Assembly (NCBI RefSeq): GCF_009183655.1
Contig: NZ_WEIO01000001.1
Location: 1-64,000 of the forward strand
DNA: 64,000 nucleotides
Origin: Bacillus aerolatus
GTDB lineage: Bacteria; Bacillota; Bacilli; Bacillales; Domibacillaceae
Direction of reading: 5' to 3'
Below are positions 28,185 through 37,554 of the stretch, piece after piece. The notes beneath the pieces were generated by a model. The model saw nothing but the letters and a program-made list of their open reading frames with translations, made no database searches and was not told where the DNA came from. A program made the position numbers and the translations under genes. Position 1 is the stretch's first letter, and the number at the start of each line of letters is the position of its first letter.

Positions 28185-29158
28185 TGGAATTACAATTTAA
28201 ACGCCACCGCCGCTTGCGTCAATCGGCGAATATGCGCGCGCTTGTACGTGAAACGGTGCTGCATAAAGAGGATTTTATTTATCCGCTGTTTATCGTTGAA
28301 GGCGATAACATTAAAAACGAAGTGTCCTCCATGCCGGGCGTGTTCCAGCTATCGATGGACCGCTTAAAAGAAGAAATGGATGAAATTGTGAAGCTCGGCT
28401 TGAAGTCTGTTATTTTATTTGGTGTGCCGGTTGAAAAAGATGCGGAAGGCACAGGTGCTTATCATAACCACGGCATCGTCCAGCAAGCGACTCGTTTCAT
28501 TAAAGGCCAGTATCCGGATATCGTTGTTGTGGCTGATACGTGTTTGTGCGAATATACAGATCATGGCCATTGTGGCGTCATTGAAGGCAACAAAGTGTTG
28601 AATGACCCATCTCTTGATTTGCTCGCTAAAACAGCGGTCAGCCAGGCAGAGGCAGGCGCAGACATTATTGCCCCGTCAAATATGATGGATGGCTTTGTCG
28701 CTGCGATTCGCCGAGGTCTAGATGAAGCGGGCTTTATAGATGTCCCGATCATGTCTTATGCGGTCAAATATTCTTCCAGCTTTTACGGTCCATTCCGTGA
28801 CGCTGCGGACTCTACTCCACAGTTTGGCGATCGCAAAACGTATCAGATGGACCCAGCGAACCGGCTGGAAGCTCTTCGTGAAGCGCAGTCCGATATGGAA
28901 GAAGGCGCCGATTTTTTAATTGTTAAGCCTGCGCTGTCTTATTTGGATATTATCCGCGATGTACGCAATGAGTTTAATGCACCGGTTGTTGCCTATAACG
29001 TCAGCGGCGAGTATTCAATGGTTAAAGCGGCCGCACTTAATGGCTGGATTGATGAAAAAGCGGTTGTCATGGAAAAATTGACCAGCATGAAACGGGCAGG
29101 CGCCGACTTAATTATTACGTATTTCGCAAAAGATGCAGCCCGCTGGCTGAGTGAATAA
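28184..29158 (+). CDS. hemB: Delta-aminolevulinic acid dehydratase
   Basis: 324 residues. The zinc cysteines are in [15 protein letters not shown] near residue 120; the Schiff-base lysines are in [16 protein letters not shown] and [12 protein letters not shown]. It condenses two ALA to porphobilinogen. The ribosome site is within the end of hemD (AAGGAAGAG). Confidence 0.97.
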   Translation: MELQFKRHRRLRQSANMRALVRETVLHKEDFIYPLFIVEGDNIKNEVSSMPGVFQLSMDRLKEEMDEIVKLGLKSVILFGVPVEKDAEGTGAYHNHGIVQQATRFIKGQYPDIVVVADTCLCEYTDHGHCGVIEGNKVLNDPSLDLLAKTAVSQAEAGADIIAPSNMMDGFVAAIRRGLDEAGFIDVPIMSYAVKYSSSFYGPFRDAADSTPQFGDRKTYQMDPANRLEALREAQSDMEEGADFLIVKPALSYLDIIRDVRNEFNAPVVAYNVSGEYSMVKAAALNGWIDEKAVVMEKLTSMKRAGADLIITYFAKDAARWLSE

Positions 29159-29181
29159 TTGAATCAAAGGAGGTCTCAATC

Positions 29182-30471
29182 ATGCGTTCTTATGAAAAAT
29201 CAAAGCAGGCGTTTCAAGAAGCAGTTAAATTAATGCCAGGCGGTGTCAACAGCCCGGTGCGTGCCTTTAAATCTGTTAATATGGATCCGATTTTTATGGA
29301 GCGGGGCAAAGGCTCAAAAATTTACGACATCGACGGCAATGATTATATCGACTATGTGTTATCGTGGGGGCCGCTTATTTTAGGCCATGCGAATGACCAG
29401 GTCGTTGAAGCATTAAAAAAGACAGCTGAAACCGGTACGAGCTTTGGGGCGTCGACACTGATTGAAAATGAGCTGGCTAAGCTTGTTATTGAGCGTGTTC
29501 CGTCCATTGAAGTCGTCCGCATGGTGTCTTCAGGGACAGAAGCGACGATGAGCGCTCTTCGTCTTGCCCGTGGATTTACGGGCCGCAACAAGATTTTAAA
29601 GTTTGAAGGCTGCTACCACGGCCACGGAGATTCGCTGCTTATTAAAGCAGGTTCCGGGGTAGCGACATTAGGTTTGCCGGACAGCCCGGGTGTACCTGAA
29701 GGTGTGGCGAAAAATACGATTACCGTCGCTTATAACGACTTGGACGGCGTCAAATACGCCTTTGAACAGTTTGGCGATGACATTGCCGGTGTCATTGTAG
29801 AACCAGTCGCAGGCAATATGGGTGTTGTGCCTCCGCAGCCGGGCTTTCTTGAAGGCTTGCGTGAAGTGACGGAGTCTCACGGGGCACTCTTGATTTTTGA
29901 TGAAGTCATGACGGGTTTCCGTGTCGGCTATAATTGCGCGCAAGGACTCTTCGATGTGACACCGGACATTACGTGCCTCGGCAAAGTGATCGGCGGAGGG
30001 CTTCCGGTCGGTGCTTACGGCGGCCGGGCAGACATTATGAACCAAATTGCCCCGAGTGGGCCGATTTACCAGGCCGGTACGCTTTCCGGAAATCCGATGG
30101 CGATGACAGCGGGACTCGAGACGCTTCGCCAGCTGACGCCCGAAACGTACGAAGAGTTCGGCCGCAAAGCAGACCGCCTCGAAGAAGGACTTTCCCAAGC
30201 AGCGGAGAAATACAATATTCCGATTACATTTAACCGCGCCGGCTCCATGATTGGCTTGTTTTTCACGAGCGAAGAGGTAACAAATTATGAAAAAGCGAAA
30301 ACATCTGATCTTGAGTTATTCGCTGATTATTACCGGGAAATGGCGGACGAAGGTGTTTTCCTGCCGCCATCCCAATTTGAGGGCTTGTTTTTATCCACCG
30401 CTCATACAGATACAGACATTGAACACACGATTTCAGCTGCTGAAAAAGCGTTTAGCCGCTTAACAAAATGA
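29182..30471 (+). CDS. hemL: Glutamate-1-semialdehyde aminotransferase
   Basis: 429 residues, class III PLP aminotransferase. [12 protein letters not shown] opens the active-site cover; [15 protein letters not shown] and DEVMTGFRV bind PLP; the Schiff-base lysine is in [17 protein letters not shown]. It makes ALA from glutamate-1-semialdehyde. ATG after AAAGGAGG. Last gene of the hem unit, closed by the hairpin at 30481. Confidence 0.97.
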   Translation: MRSYEKSKQAFQEAVKLMPGGVNSPVRAFKSVNMDPIFMERGKGSKIYDIDGNDYIDYVLSWGPLILGHANDQVVEALKKTAETGTSFGASTLIENELAKLVIERVPSIEVVRMVSSGTEATMSALRLARGFTGRNKILKFEGCYHGHGDSLLIKAGSGVATLGLPDSPGVPEGVAKNTITVAYNDLDGVKYAFEQFGDDIAGVIVEPVAGNMGVVPPQPGFLEGLREVTESHGALLIFDEVMTGFRVGYNCAQGLFDVTPDITCLGKVIGGGLPVGAYGGRADIMNQIAPSGPIYQAGTLSGNPMAMTAGLETLRQLTPETYEEFGRKADRLEEGLSQAAEKYNIPITFNRAGSMIGLFFTSEEVTNYEKAKTSDLELFADYYREMADEGVFLPPSQFEGLFLSTAHTDTDIEHTISAAEKAFSRLTK

Positions 30472-30480
30472 GATCGAATG

Positions 30481-30515
30481 AATCCCGCTTGTGCGATGCG
30501 CAAGCGGGATTTTTG
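30481..30515 (+). terminator. Terminator of hemAXCDBL
   Basis: AATCCCGCTTGTGC (30481-30494) with GCGCAAGCGGGATT (30498-30511), one wobble, T-run. Confidence 0.92.
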
Positions 30516-30561
30516 CGCCGAAAAAACAATCGTGCCGGGCTAAGTGAAAATGGGTAAACTA

Positions 30562-30590
30562 TCATAATCTATTTAGGGCGGGCATACAAA
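30562..30590 (+). promoter_or_regulatory. Sigma-E-type promoter of spoVID
   Basis: TCATAAT, 14-base spacer, CATACAAA. The same -35 and spacing occur before safA. This fits the early mother-cell consensus and the known timing of SpoVID. Confidence 0.7.
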
Positions 30591-30680
30591 TAAATTGTGA
30601 GAGAAGATGAATATGGACTTAATGCCAGCATTCAAACGAACAAATTGAATGAGGCTGTTGATTTGAAAGGAGGAAATGAA

Positions 30681-31865
30681 GTGGCGTCTCAAGATGTGTC
30701 GTATTTACGATTTTCATTAGAAGAAACAGTGTGGTTTTCAAGCGGGCAGGAAGTAAAAGAGTTATACTCCATTTCTCTTGACCCGCAAATTCAATCGGAA
30801 GAAGAAGACCAGTTTGTTAGAATGCATGGCTTTTTAGAGCTTTCAGGAGAATATGCTCCTTCTGAAAAGAAAGAAACTGAACAAACCGTAACAACTACTC
30901 ATAAATTTGTACAGCAAGTGCTCGAACGAGGGGACAGCGAGTGCGAATTTTTCCACCGCTTTCCGATTGACATCACCATTCCGAAAAATCGCATTGCCAA
31001 AATGGAGGACGTTGAGATTTATATTGATTCATTCGATTATGAATTTCCCGAGAAAGCGAATTTGAAATTAACGGTTGATCTCTCGATATCAGGCATAGCG
31101 GAAGAACAGCCGGCTGCTGAAAGAGCACCTGCCGCTAAGACGGAAGCGGCTGAAGCAGCCGAGGAAACAGAAGAAATAGTCGAAGTCAAGAAAAAAGAGG
31201 AACCAGTTAAAAATATGAAAGAGGAAGAACCAGCTGAAGTTAAGAAAAAAGAAGAAGTTAAAAGTATGAAAAAAGAAGAACCAGAGTTTTCAATATTAAA
31301 GCTGGACGTGAATACAACGGACAGCATGGAAAAAGAAGAAGAAGCCGAAACTGATTTTTCAGTAGAAGTGAAAAGACAGCCAGATCTACCGGAAAAAGAA
31401 GTAGAAAGCCAGCTCATTGAAGCAATCGAAAAAAGAAAAGAAAAACGGATGAGTGAATCTCCAAATATAATCTTAGATATGGAGAGCGTTAACCAAGAGC
31501 CGACAGAGACAGCTCCGGCCACGGAAGACATTAGCGAGGAGCCGGCAGACATACAGGAGTCCCCAGATCTGACTGACTCTCCTTCCAATGAGCCGGAAGC
31601 AGTAGAGCCAAAAAAGAAAAAAGCTTTCGGATTGAAGAAAAAAGAAACGATGTCGTTGGCTGATTTTTTTGCTAGAAAAGAACCTGAGGAAGCCGTAACG
31701 TGGAAAGTTTGTCTCGTGCAAAAAGATGATACGCTGCAAAAGGTAGCAGAGCGTTATGGGCTGCCGGTAGCTGATTTAGTCCGGGAAAACCGACTGGAAA
31801 CAAATCAAAGCATTGAAGAAGGCCAAGTACTTTATATACCGTCTTCCCATTCGGCCGGCAAGTAA
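30681..31865 (+). CDS. spoVID: Spore coat encasement protein SpoVID
   Basis: 394 residues from GTG at 30681 with AAAGGAGG at the right distance; the open frame upstream is not like the family. The N-terminal domain (about 1-140: YLRFSLEETVWF, LSISLDPQI, LELSGEY) matches SpoVID. A long acidic, Lys/Glu-rich linker follows, and a C-terminal LysM domain lies at about 341-388 (CLVQKDDTLQKVAERYGLPV). SpoVID drives coat layers around the forespore and binds SafA in B. subtilis, where it is longer (about 575 residues); the shortening is in the linker. Confidence 0.92.
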   Translation: MASQDVSYLRFSLEETVWFSSGQEVKELYSISLDPQIQSEEEDQFVRMHGFLELSGEYAPSEKKETEQTVTTTHKFVQQVLERGDSECEFFHRFPIDITIPKNRIAKMEDVEIYIDSFDYEFPEKANLKLTVDLSISGIAEEQPAAERAPAAKTEAAEAAEETEEIVEVKKKEEPVKNMKEEEPAEVKKKEEVKSMKKEEPEFSILKLDVNTTDSMEKEEEAETDFSVEVKRQPDLPEKEVESQLIEAIEKRKEKRMSESPNIILDMESVNQEPTETAPATEDISEEPADIQESPDLTDSPSNEPEAVEPKKKKAFGLKKKETMSLADFFARKEPEEAVTWKVCLVQKDDTLQKVAERYGLPVADLVRENRLETNQSIEEGQVLYIPSSHSAGK

Positions 31866-31871
31866 CGGCCC

Positions 31872-31911
31872 GGCTGTCCCCGATTGAAGTTGGGACAGCC
31901 TTATTTTTTTA
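31872..31911 (+). terminator. Terminator-like hairpin between spoVID and ysxE
   Basis: GGCTGTCCC (31872-31880) with GGGACAGCC (31892-31900), then TTATTTTTTT. ysxE may depend on read-through or its own promoter. Confidence 0.8.
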
Positions 31912-31929
31912 ATAAAGCGGGTGAAGAAA

Positions 31930-32910
31930 GTGGAACAGCCCTATTCAGCTATTTGGAAAAGCTACGGATTGAAACCGAAGCATGTAGAAACAATGGGCCG
32001 TGTACAAAAAATATCCACCGATGCAGGCCAGTTCGCTTTGAAAAGAATTCCCGCTGCCCGGGGAATGGACTTTCTATTCAATATGCAAAAGCTTTATCAG
32101 GCGGGCTACCACCGGTTCGTTCCTGTTTATCCGGCTCTTGACGGCAGGTATGGCATTCTTGAAGGCTCCTATATTTATTATTTAATGCCGTGGATTGAAA
32201 GCGGCAGACAAGAAGCGCAGGAAGCAGAGAGAAAAATGCTGCGAGAAGCAGCAAGGCTGCATTTAGTCTCTTCTGCTGATGTGCGCGTGTCGAAAGCGGG
32301 GCGCGAGGAACAATATGAACGGACATCCGCTGTTTGGGAGCGCCAGGAAGAACAGCTGGAACAATTTTTGTTACTCGCGGAAAAGGAAACGTACATGTCA
32401 TCGTTTCAACTGCTTTTTTGCCTATATTACACCGAAATTCGCCAAGCTTTTTTTTACGCGAAAGAAAAGCTGAGTGAATGGAAACAGGCAACAGAAGAAG
32501 AAGAGAAAGCAAGAACTGTCCACGTACATGGAAAGCTCGAACCTTCCCACTTTCTAATGGACGCAGGTGGAGGCGGCTATTTTATCAATTTAGAACAATC
32601 GCGAAGAGCCACACCCATCCATGACTTAATTCCGTACTTTGCCCGCACACTCGACGCCTTTCCGGAAGGATCCACTTCAACAAGGGAATTATTCGAGTAT
32701 TACACAAGTTTTTTTCCAATGAAAAAAGGAGAAAAACTGCTGTTTCAAAGCTATTTAGCTTATCCGGGAGCGATATATGAAACAATTGCTGCTTATTTTC
32801 TAAGCCGGCAAAAACAAAACGAGTTCCAATATTCCCGACAGCTCCAGAAAAATTACTGGCAAATGAAAAACATCGAGTATTTTATTACAAGTTTGAAAGA
32901 AGAAGGGTGA
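31930..32910 (+). CDS. ysxE: YsxE-like spore coat protein, APH-fold pseudokinase
   Basis: 326 residues from GTG at 31930, with GGGTGA five bases upstream; a GTG at 31921 lies inside that site. The sequence follows the CotS/YsxE family: AIWKSYGLKPKHVET, then FALKRIP with the ATP-lobe lysine, then YYLMPWIE. The catalytic loop is VHGKLEPSHFLMD and the metal motif is FINLEQ. The HGD aspartate, the loop asparagine and the DFD/DxD aspartate of active kinases are replaced by K, H and N-L-E. So it is probably a non-catalytic coat protein. It follows spoVID. Confidence 0.85.
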   Translation: MEQPYSAIWKSYGLKPKHVETMGRVQKISTDAGQFALKRIPAARGMDFLFNMQKLYQAGYHRFVPVYPALDGRYGILEGSYIYYLMPWIESGRQEAQEAERKMLREAARLHLVSSADVRVSKAGREEQYERTSAVWERQEEQLEQFLLLAEKETYMSSFQLLFCLYYTEIRQAFFYAKEKLSEWKQATEEEEKARTVHVHGKLEPSHFLMDAGGGGYFINLEQSRRATPIHDLIPYFARTLDAFPEGSTSTRELFEYYTSFFPMKKGEKLLFQSYLAYPGAIYETIAAYFLSRQKQNEFQYSRQLQKNYWQMKNIEYFITSLKEEG

Positions 32911-32922
32911 TAAAGTGGGTGG

Positions 32923-33015
32923 ATGCAGAAGGTGAAGAAGGTCGTGCACAACACAGTGAAACGGTGCACAATCTTGACAGCGGGCGTATATTTCAAGGTA
33001 GTTCACGAACGCTAA
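32923..33015 (+). CDS. Possible 30-residue basic peptide
   Basis: ATG to TAA, peptide beginning MQKVKKVVHNTVKRC and ending YFKVVHER, strongly basic with a hydrophobic middle. It starts 12 bases after ysxE and stops 12 bases before the terminator at 33027, filling that space exactly. The ribosome site is doubtful: GGGTGG touches the ATG and GGGTGAT is 12 bases away. It may be a real small gene or chance. Confidence 0.3.
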   Translation: MQKVKKVVHNTVKRCTILTAGVYFKVVHER

Positions 33016-33026
33016 TAGGCCATTAC

Positions 33027-33056
33027 AAAAAGACGTCTCGCCAGACGTCTTTTTTA
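33027..33056. terminator. Bidirectional terminator after ysxE
   Basis: AAAAAGACGTCT (33027-33038) and AGACGTCTTTTT (33043-33054), perfect; the stop codon of the minus-strand small gene lies in its end. Confidence 0.9.
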
Positions 33057-33248
33057 AATCCACTCGAGATGAAGGGCGACGGCAATCAGCACAAAGATGG
33101 CCATCAAAATCACATCGAATGTCGTCGGAAAGAAAATGGTGCGGATGCCCTGAAACACGCAAAACGGAATGGTCAGCTGACAGCAGACGCTTCGGACGGT
33201 CCGCAGCCACGGCGGCAAGGAATACGGATTGTATCTTCTTCTCATCAT
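33054..33248 (-). CDS. Small membrane protein of unknown function
   Basis: 64 residues from ATG at 33248 (or the adjacent ATG at 33245), with CAGGTG just upstream. A basic N-terminus (MMRRRYNPYSLPPWLR) precedes one or two hydrophobic segments (QLTIPFCVFQGIRTIFF, FDVILMAIFVLIAVALHL). The composition and the fit to its terminator make coding likely. I recognise no family. It is convergent to ysxE and divergent from the nitroreductase. Confidence 0.6.
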   Translation of the reverse strand: MMRRRYNPYSLPPWLRTVRSVCCQLTIPFCVFQGIRTIFFPTTFDVILMAIFVLIAVALHLEWI

Positions 33249-33461
33249 CACACCTGCCTGTTGCTTCATAGGCACTTTAAAAAATGCCATCAAGCGTTCT
33301 TCTTTTACTATATGTAACGATGGTAAAAGGGGTGATTTTTCAAGCAGCTAAAGCAAGATCTTTGACAGATGAAGGAAGGTCATTTACGTTGAAGAGGAGA
33401 GGCGCAAAGGACATACATAACTTTTTTCATACCGCAAAAAAATGATAGAGAGGATGATTAT

Positions 33462-34190
33462 ATGTTTGACTTATTGAAATCCCATGCATCTGTTCGAAAA
33501 TATACAAATGAACAGATCTCAGACGAAACGTTCCGTGACCTGCTTGAAGCTGCCCAGCACGCAGCCAGCTCTCATTTCGTACAGGCGTATTCTGTCGTAC
33601 GCGTGAAAGATTCGGAAAAGCGGCTGAAACTTGGGGAGTTATCAAAAAATAAACAACAATTCGAGTCTGCTGCGCTGCCGCTCGTTTTCTGTGCCGACTT
33701 GAAACGACTGGAAAAAGCAGTGTCATTGCACGGCAAAACGATAGAAGGCAGCACAGCTGAAAATCTGCTTGTCGCTGTTATTGACACCGCTTTATTTGCT
33801 CAAAACTTTGTCGTTGCTGCGGAATCAAAAGGGTATGGCATTTGCTATATTGGCGGCGTGCGCAACAATCCGCAAGCGATCAGCGAATTGCTCAATTTGC
33901 CTGACTATGTGATCCCGCTGTTCGGTTTAACGGTCGGCGTGCCCGCAGAATCAAACGAAGTAAAGCCGCGCCTGCCAATGGAAGCGATTTTGCATGAGGA
34001 TTCATATGATGAGCAAAAATATGACGTCCTGCTTCCGCAATACGATGAGCAAATGAGTAAGTACTATGCCAGCCGCACGGCAAACAAGAAAGACGCCGCC
34101 TGGACGAGCGGGATGGCTGCCTTTTTATCAGAGCCGCGCCGGGCGTACATGCTTGATTTTCTGCAGTCAAAAGGGTTTATTAAAAAATAA
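33462..34190 (+). CDS. NfrA-type NADPH/FMN-dependent nitro/oxidoreductase
   Basis: 242 residues of the NfsA/NfrA nitroreductase group. It begins LLKSHASVRKYTNEQIS with the FMN-phosphate-binding SVRKY, then AAQHAASSHFVQAYSVV, GYGICYIGGVRNNPQAI, and FGLTVGVPAE, and has a C-terminal FMN-pocket helix region. Such enzymes reduce flavins, nitroaromatics and quinones in the cytoplasm. ATG follows GAGAGGATG. It sits between ysxE and valS, where B. subtilis has no such gene. A TTGACA at 33362 could be its -35, but the paired -10 (TACGTT) is poor. Confidence 0.85.
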   Translation: MFDLLKSHASVRKYTNEQISDETFRDLLEAAQHAASSHFVQAYSVVRVKDSEKRLKLGELSKNKQQFESAALPLVFCADLKRLEKAVSLHGKTIEGSTAENLLVAVIDTALFAQNFVVAAESKGYGICYIGGVRNNPQAISELLNLPDYVIPLFGLTVGVPAESNEVKPRLPMEAILHEDSYDEQKYDVLLPQYDEQMSKYYASRTANKKDAAWTSGMAAFLSEPRRAYMLDFLQSKGFIKK

Positions 34191-34202
34191 TTAGAAGAAA
34201 GA

Positions 34203-34232
34203 TTGACGTTAACACCTGTTTTTCGATAATAT
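34203..34232 (+). promoter_or_regulatory. Sigma-A promoter of the valS leader
   Basis: TTGACG, 18-base spacer, TAATAT. Confidence 0.7.
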
Positions 34233-34249
34233 ATGAATGATTGATATAG

Positions 34250-34503
34250 AAAAGCAAAGACCGGGAAGAGTACAAAGACAAAGCTTGCTTAAAGAGAGGA
34301 AAACTCACGGCTGAAAAGTTTTCCGCAAGGCCCCTTTGGAATGTCGCCTGTGAGCTGCTTCTGTGAACGTTCAGTAGCGGAAGCCGGTTACCAGCCGTTA
34401 ATGGATTGAGAGCCGAATGAGTCTGCCTGTGTGCAGCCATTCGTGAAAAAAGGTGGCACCGCGAACAACTCCTTCGTCCTTTTGGCGACAGGGGTTTTTT
34501 GGT
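34250..34503 (+). promoter_or_regulatory. T-box riboswitch controlling valS
   Basis: Conserved parts in order: GAAGAGTACAAAGAC with the stem I AGTA motif; GAATGTCGCC in the specifier loop, whose GTC is a valine codon; the T-box core AAGGTGGCACCGCG at 34451-34464; and the terminator. Uncharged tRNA-Val binding favours the antiterminator, so valS is expressed on valine shortage. The family is certain; the GTC specifier is read by eye. Confidence 0.92.
34466..34502 (+). terminator. T-box terminator
   Basis: ACTCCTTCGTCC opposes GGCGACAGGGGT with small bulges, then TTTTTT. Its 5' arm overlaps the T-box antiterminator bulge sequence. Confidence 0.8.
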
Positions 34504-34560
34504 GCTTAGGAAACTATAAAATATCGCAGTGCGCATACCTTGCGAATGGAGCGAGACTGC

Positions 34561-34682
34561 GTCTAGCTCCAGCGCCTAGCCCCTCGAGGTCAAATAACCT
34601 TTCACCAATGAAGTCAAAAAGCGGACTTCCTTGGTAAAAGAACATTTGCTTGTCGGGGCTGACCAAAATGCTTGCGCATTTG
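34561..34682 (-). repeat. Type D palindromic repeat inside the valS leader
   Basis: GTCTAGCTCCAGCGCCTAG, CTCGAGGTCAAATAACC and GAAGTCAAAAAGCGGACTTCC as in the other D copies; the outer end (ATGCTTGCGCATTTG) has drifted. About 50 bases before it (34511-34560) also match the sequence before the copy at 46820. It lies between the T-box terminator and the valS ribosome site. Confidence 0.8.
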
Positions 34683-34707
34683 CTCTGAAAATAAGGAGGA
34701 AATTTCG

Positions 34708-37350
34708 ATGGAAAATAATGAATTGTCGATGCCGACAAAATATGACCCGAAAGCAATTGAACAGGGACGGTACGACTGGTGGGTGAAAGGCCAGTATTTT
34801 GAAGCGAAAGATGACGAAACAAAAGCGCCCTACACGATCGTTATTCCGCCGCCAAACGTAACAGGCAAACTGCACCTTGGCCATGCGTGGGACACGACGC
34901 TGCAGGACATTTTAACACGGATGAAGCGGATGCAGGGCTATGATGTACTTTGGCTGCCGGGCATGGACCACGCGGGCATTGCCACGCAGGCGAAAGTGGA
35001 ACAAAAGCTCCGTGAAGAAGGCAAAACCCGCTATGACCTCGGACGCGAGAAATTTTTAGAGGAATCATGGAAGTGGAAAGAAGAATACGCGGAATTCATC
35101 CGCCAGCAATGGGCCAAGCTTGGTCTCGGCCTTGATTACAGCCGCGAGCGCTTTACGCTGGATGAAGGTTTGTCGAAAGCGGTGCGTGAAGTATTCGTTT
35201 CCCTTTACAACAAAGGCTTAATTTACCGCGGCGAATACATTATTAACTGGGATCCGGCAACGAAAACGGCTTTGTCGGACATTGAAGTTATTTACAAAGA
35301 CGTCCAGGGTGCTTTTTACCATATGAGATATCCGCTTGCGGACGGCAGCGGCCACATTGAAATCGCGACAACACGTCCGGAAACGATGCTTGGCGACACA
35401 GCTGTTGCTGTTCATCCGGAAGATGAGCGCTACAAGCATTTGATCGGTAAAACGGTCATTCTGCCAATCGTCGGCCGTGAAATTCCAATCGTTGGTGATG
35501 ACTATGTCGATATGGAATTTGGTTCAGGTGCGGTAAAGATTACACCAGCCCACGACCCGAACGATTTTGAAATCGGCAACCGCCACAACTTGGAGCGCGT
35601 GCTTATTATGAATGAAGACGGCACAATGAACGAACGCGCCGGCAAATATAATGGCATGGATCGTTTCGACTGCCGCAAGCAAATTGTAAAAGATTTGCAG
35701 GAAGAAGGCATTCTATTTGAAATCGAAGACCATATGCATTCTGTCGGCCACTCGGAGCGAAGCGGTGCAGTTGTAGAACCGTACTTATCGACGCAATGGT
35801 TCGTGAAAATGCAGCCGCTTGCTGATGCGGCGGTGGAATTGCAGTCAAAAGAAGACAAGGTCAACTTCGTACCTGACCGCTTTGAAAAAACGTATCTTCA
35901 TTGGATGGAAAATATCCGTGACTGGTGTATTTCCCGTCAGCTTTGGTGGGGTCATCGCATTCCGGCCTGGTACCATAAAGAAACGGGCGAAGTGTATGTC
36001 GGCCACGAAGCACCAGCAGACGCTGAGAATTGGGAACAGGATAAAGATGTACTCGATACGTGGTTCAGTTCCGCGCTATGGCCGTTTTCCACAATGGGCT
36101 GGCCTGACGCGGAAGCAGCTGATTTTAAACGCTACTACCCAACCGGCGTTCTCGTAACCGGCTACGATATTATTTTCTTCTGGGTATCACGCATGATTTT
36201 CCAAGGACTGGAATTTACAGGTGAACGTCCATTTGAAGATGTGCTTATCCACGGACTTGTCCGTGACGCTGAAGGGCGAAAAATGAGTAAGTCGCTCGGA
36301 AATGGCGTAGACCCAATGGAAGTAATTGATCAGTATGGCGCTGATTCGCTGCGTTATTTCTTATCTACTGGCAGCTCGCCAGGACAGGATCTTCGCTTTT
36401 CTGTAGAAAAAGTGGAATCCATCTGGAACTTTGCCAATAAGATTTGGAATGCTTCCCGTTTTGCGTTAATGAATATGAATGGACTGAAATATGAAGAAAT
36501 CGATTTGAGCGGCGAAAAATCAGTTGCCGACAAGTGGATTTTAACTCGTTTAAATGACACGATCGCAACGGTAACGAAGCTCGCTGACCGTTATGAATTC
36601 GGTGAAGTCGGCCGCGTACTGTACAACTTTATTTGGGACGATTTCTGCGACTGGTATATCGAAATGGCAAAACTGCCATTATATGGCGAAAACGAATCGG
36701 CAAAGAAAACGACGCGCTCGATACTTGCTTACGTATTAGACAATACGATGCGCCTGCTGCATCCATTTATGCCATTTATTACCGAGGAAATATGGCAGAA
36801 CTTGCCGCATAGCGGCGATACGATCGTGACGGCAAAATGGCCGGAAGTAAATGACGAACTGTCCGATCAACAAGCAGCCGCCGACATGAAACTGCTCGTG
36901 GATATTATTCGTTCTGTGCGCAATATTCGTGCGGAAGTGAACACGCCGCTCAGCAAAAAAATTAAATTGATCGTCAAAGCGAAAAATGAAAACGTGCTGA
37001 GCACACTCCAATATAATCGTGCGTATATTGAACGATTCTGTAATCCGGAAGAACTCGTTTTATCCACGGATGTGGCTGCTCCTGATAAAGCGATGACAGC
37101 TGTTGTAACAGGTGCAGAATTGATTTTGCCGCTTGAAGGATTAATTAATATCGAAGAAGAGTTAGCCCGTCTGCAAAAAGAATGGGACAAATGGAACGGC
37201 GAAGTCGAGCGAGTGCAGAAAAAACTCGGCAATGAGCGCTTCGTCAGCAAAGCGCCTCAAAAAGTTGTGGACGAAGAGCGGGCGAAAGAAAAAGACTACT
37301 CAGAAAAACGCGCAGCCGTCGAAGCACGCATGAAGGAAATGAAAGGATAA
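34708..37350 (+). CDS. valS: Valyl-tRNA synthetase
   Basis: 880 residues from the ATG at 34708 after AAGGAGG, the same length as in B. subtilis; the frame open further upstream runs through the repeat. Class I motifs: HIGH as [13 protein letters not shown] (near 50) and KMSKSLGN (near 525). The CP1 editing domain lies at about 200-350 ([19 protein letters not shown]), the anticodon-binding helical domain at 600-780, and a C-terminal coiled coil at 815-880. Charges tRNA-Val and hydrolyses mischarged threonine. Confidence 0.97.
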   Translation: MENNELSMPTKYDPKAIEQGRYDWWVKGQYFEAKDDETKAPYTIVIPPPNVTGKLHLGHAWDTTLQDILTRMKRMQGYDVLWLPGMDHAGIATQAKVEQKLREEGKTRYDLGREKFLEESWKWKEEYAEFIRQQWAKLGLGLDYSRERFTLDEGLSKAVREVFVSLYNKGLIYRGEYIINWDPATKTALSDIEVIYKDVQGAFYHMRYPLADGSGHIEIATTRPETMLGDTAVAVHPEDERYKHLIGKTVILPIVGREIPIVGDDYVDMEFGSGAVKITPAHDPNDFEIGNRHNLERVLIMNEDGTMNERAGKYNGMDRFDCRKQIVKDLQEEGILFEIEDHMHSVGHSERSGAVVEPYLSTQWFVKMQPLADAAVELQSKEDKVNFVPDRFEKTYLHWMENIRDWCISRQLWWGHRIPAWYHKETGEVYVGHEAPADAENWEQDKDVLDTWFSSALWPFSTMGWPDAEAADFKRYYPTGVLVTGYDIIFFWVSRMIFQGLEFTGERPFEDVLIHGLVRDAEGRKMSKSLGNGVDPMEVIDQYGADSLRYFLSTGSSPGQDLRFSVEKVESIWNFANKIWNASRFALMNMNGLKYEEIDLSGEKSVADKWILTRLNDTIATVTKLADRYEFGEVGRVLYNFIWDDFCDWYIEMAKLPLYGENESAKKTTRSILAYVLDNTMRLLHPFMPFITEEIWQNLPHSGDTIVTAKWPEVNDELSDQQAAADMKLLVDIIRSVRNIRAEVNTPLSKKIKLIVKAKNENVLSTLQYNRAYIERFCNPEELVLSTDVAAPDKAMTAVVTGAELILPLEGLINIEEELARLQKEWDKWNGEVERVQKKLGNERFVSKAPQKVVDEERAKEKDYSEKRAAVEARMKEMKG

Positions 37351-37359
37351 TTTAATGGG

Positions 37360-37395
37360 AAGACGAATCTGCGGCCTGCAGGTTCGTCTTTTTAC
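37360..37395 (+). terminator. Terminator of valS
   Basis: AAGACGAATCTGC (37360-37372) with GCAGGTTCGTCTT (37378-37390), one wobble, T-run. Confidence 0.9.
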
Positions 37396-37554
37396 AAGTC
37401 GTCCTCAATTTGCAAAGTTGGATAATAAGCAAGATGGATCAGCTAATAAATAAGGGCATTTGAATAATAAGTAAGATCAATCGAATAATATAATCTCGTT
37501 TTAGGCTTATAAATAGCCGAACCTTCATTGATATAGCTTTTTAGGAGGGAAATT

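Noticed and set aside
29668-30198. 176-codon open frame antisense to hemL
   Set aside because: It mirrors a GC-rich coding gene on the other strand, has no ribosome site and no recognisable protein sequence.
32907-33317. 136-codon plus-strand frame after ysxE
   Set aside because: It runs through a perfect terminator hairpin and antisense to the small membrane gene; the residues have no coherent pattern.
34672-34707. Longer N-terminus for ValS
   Set aside because: It overlaps the repeat end and the ribosome site; the ATG at 34708 gives the expected 880 residues.
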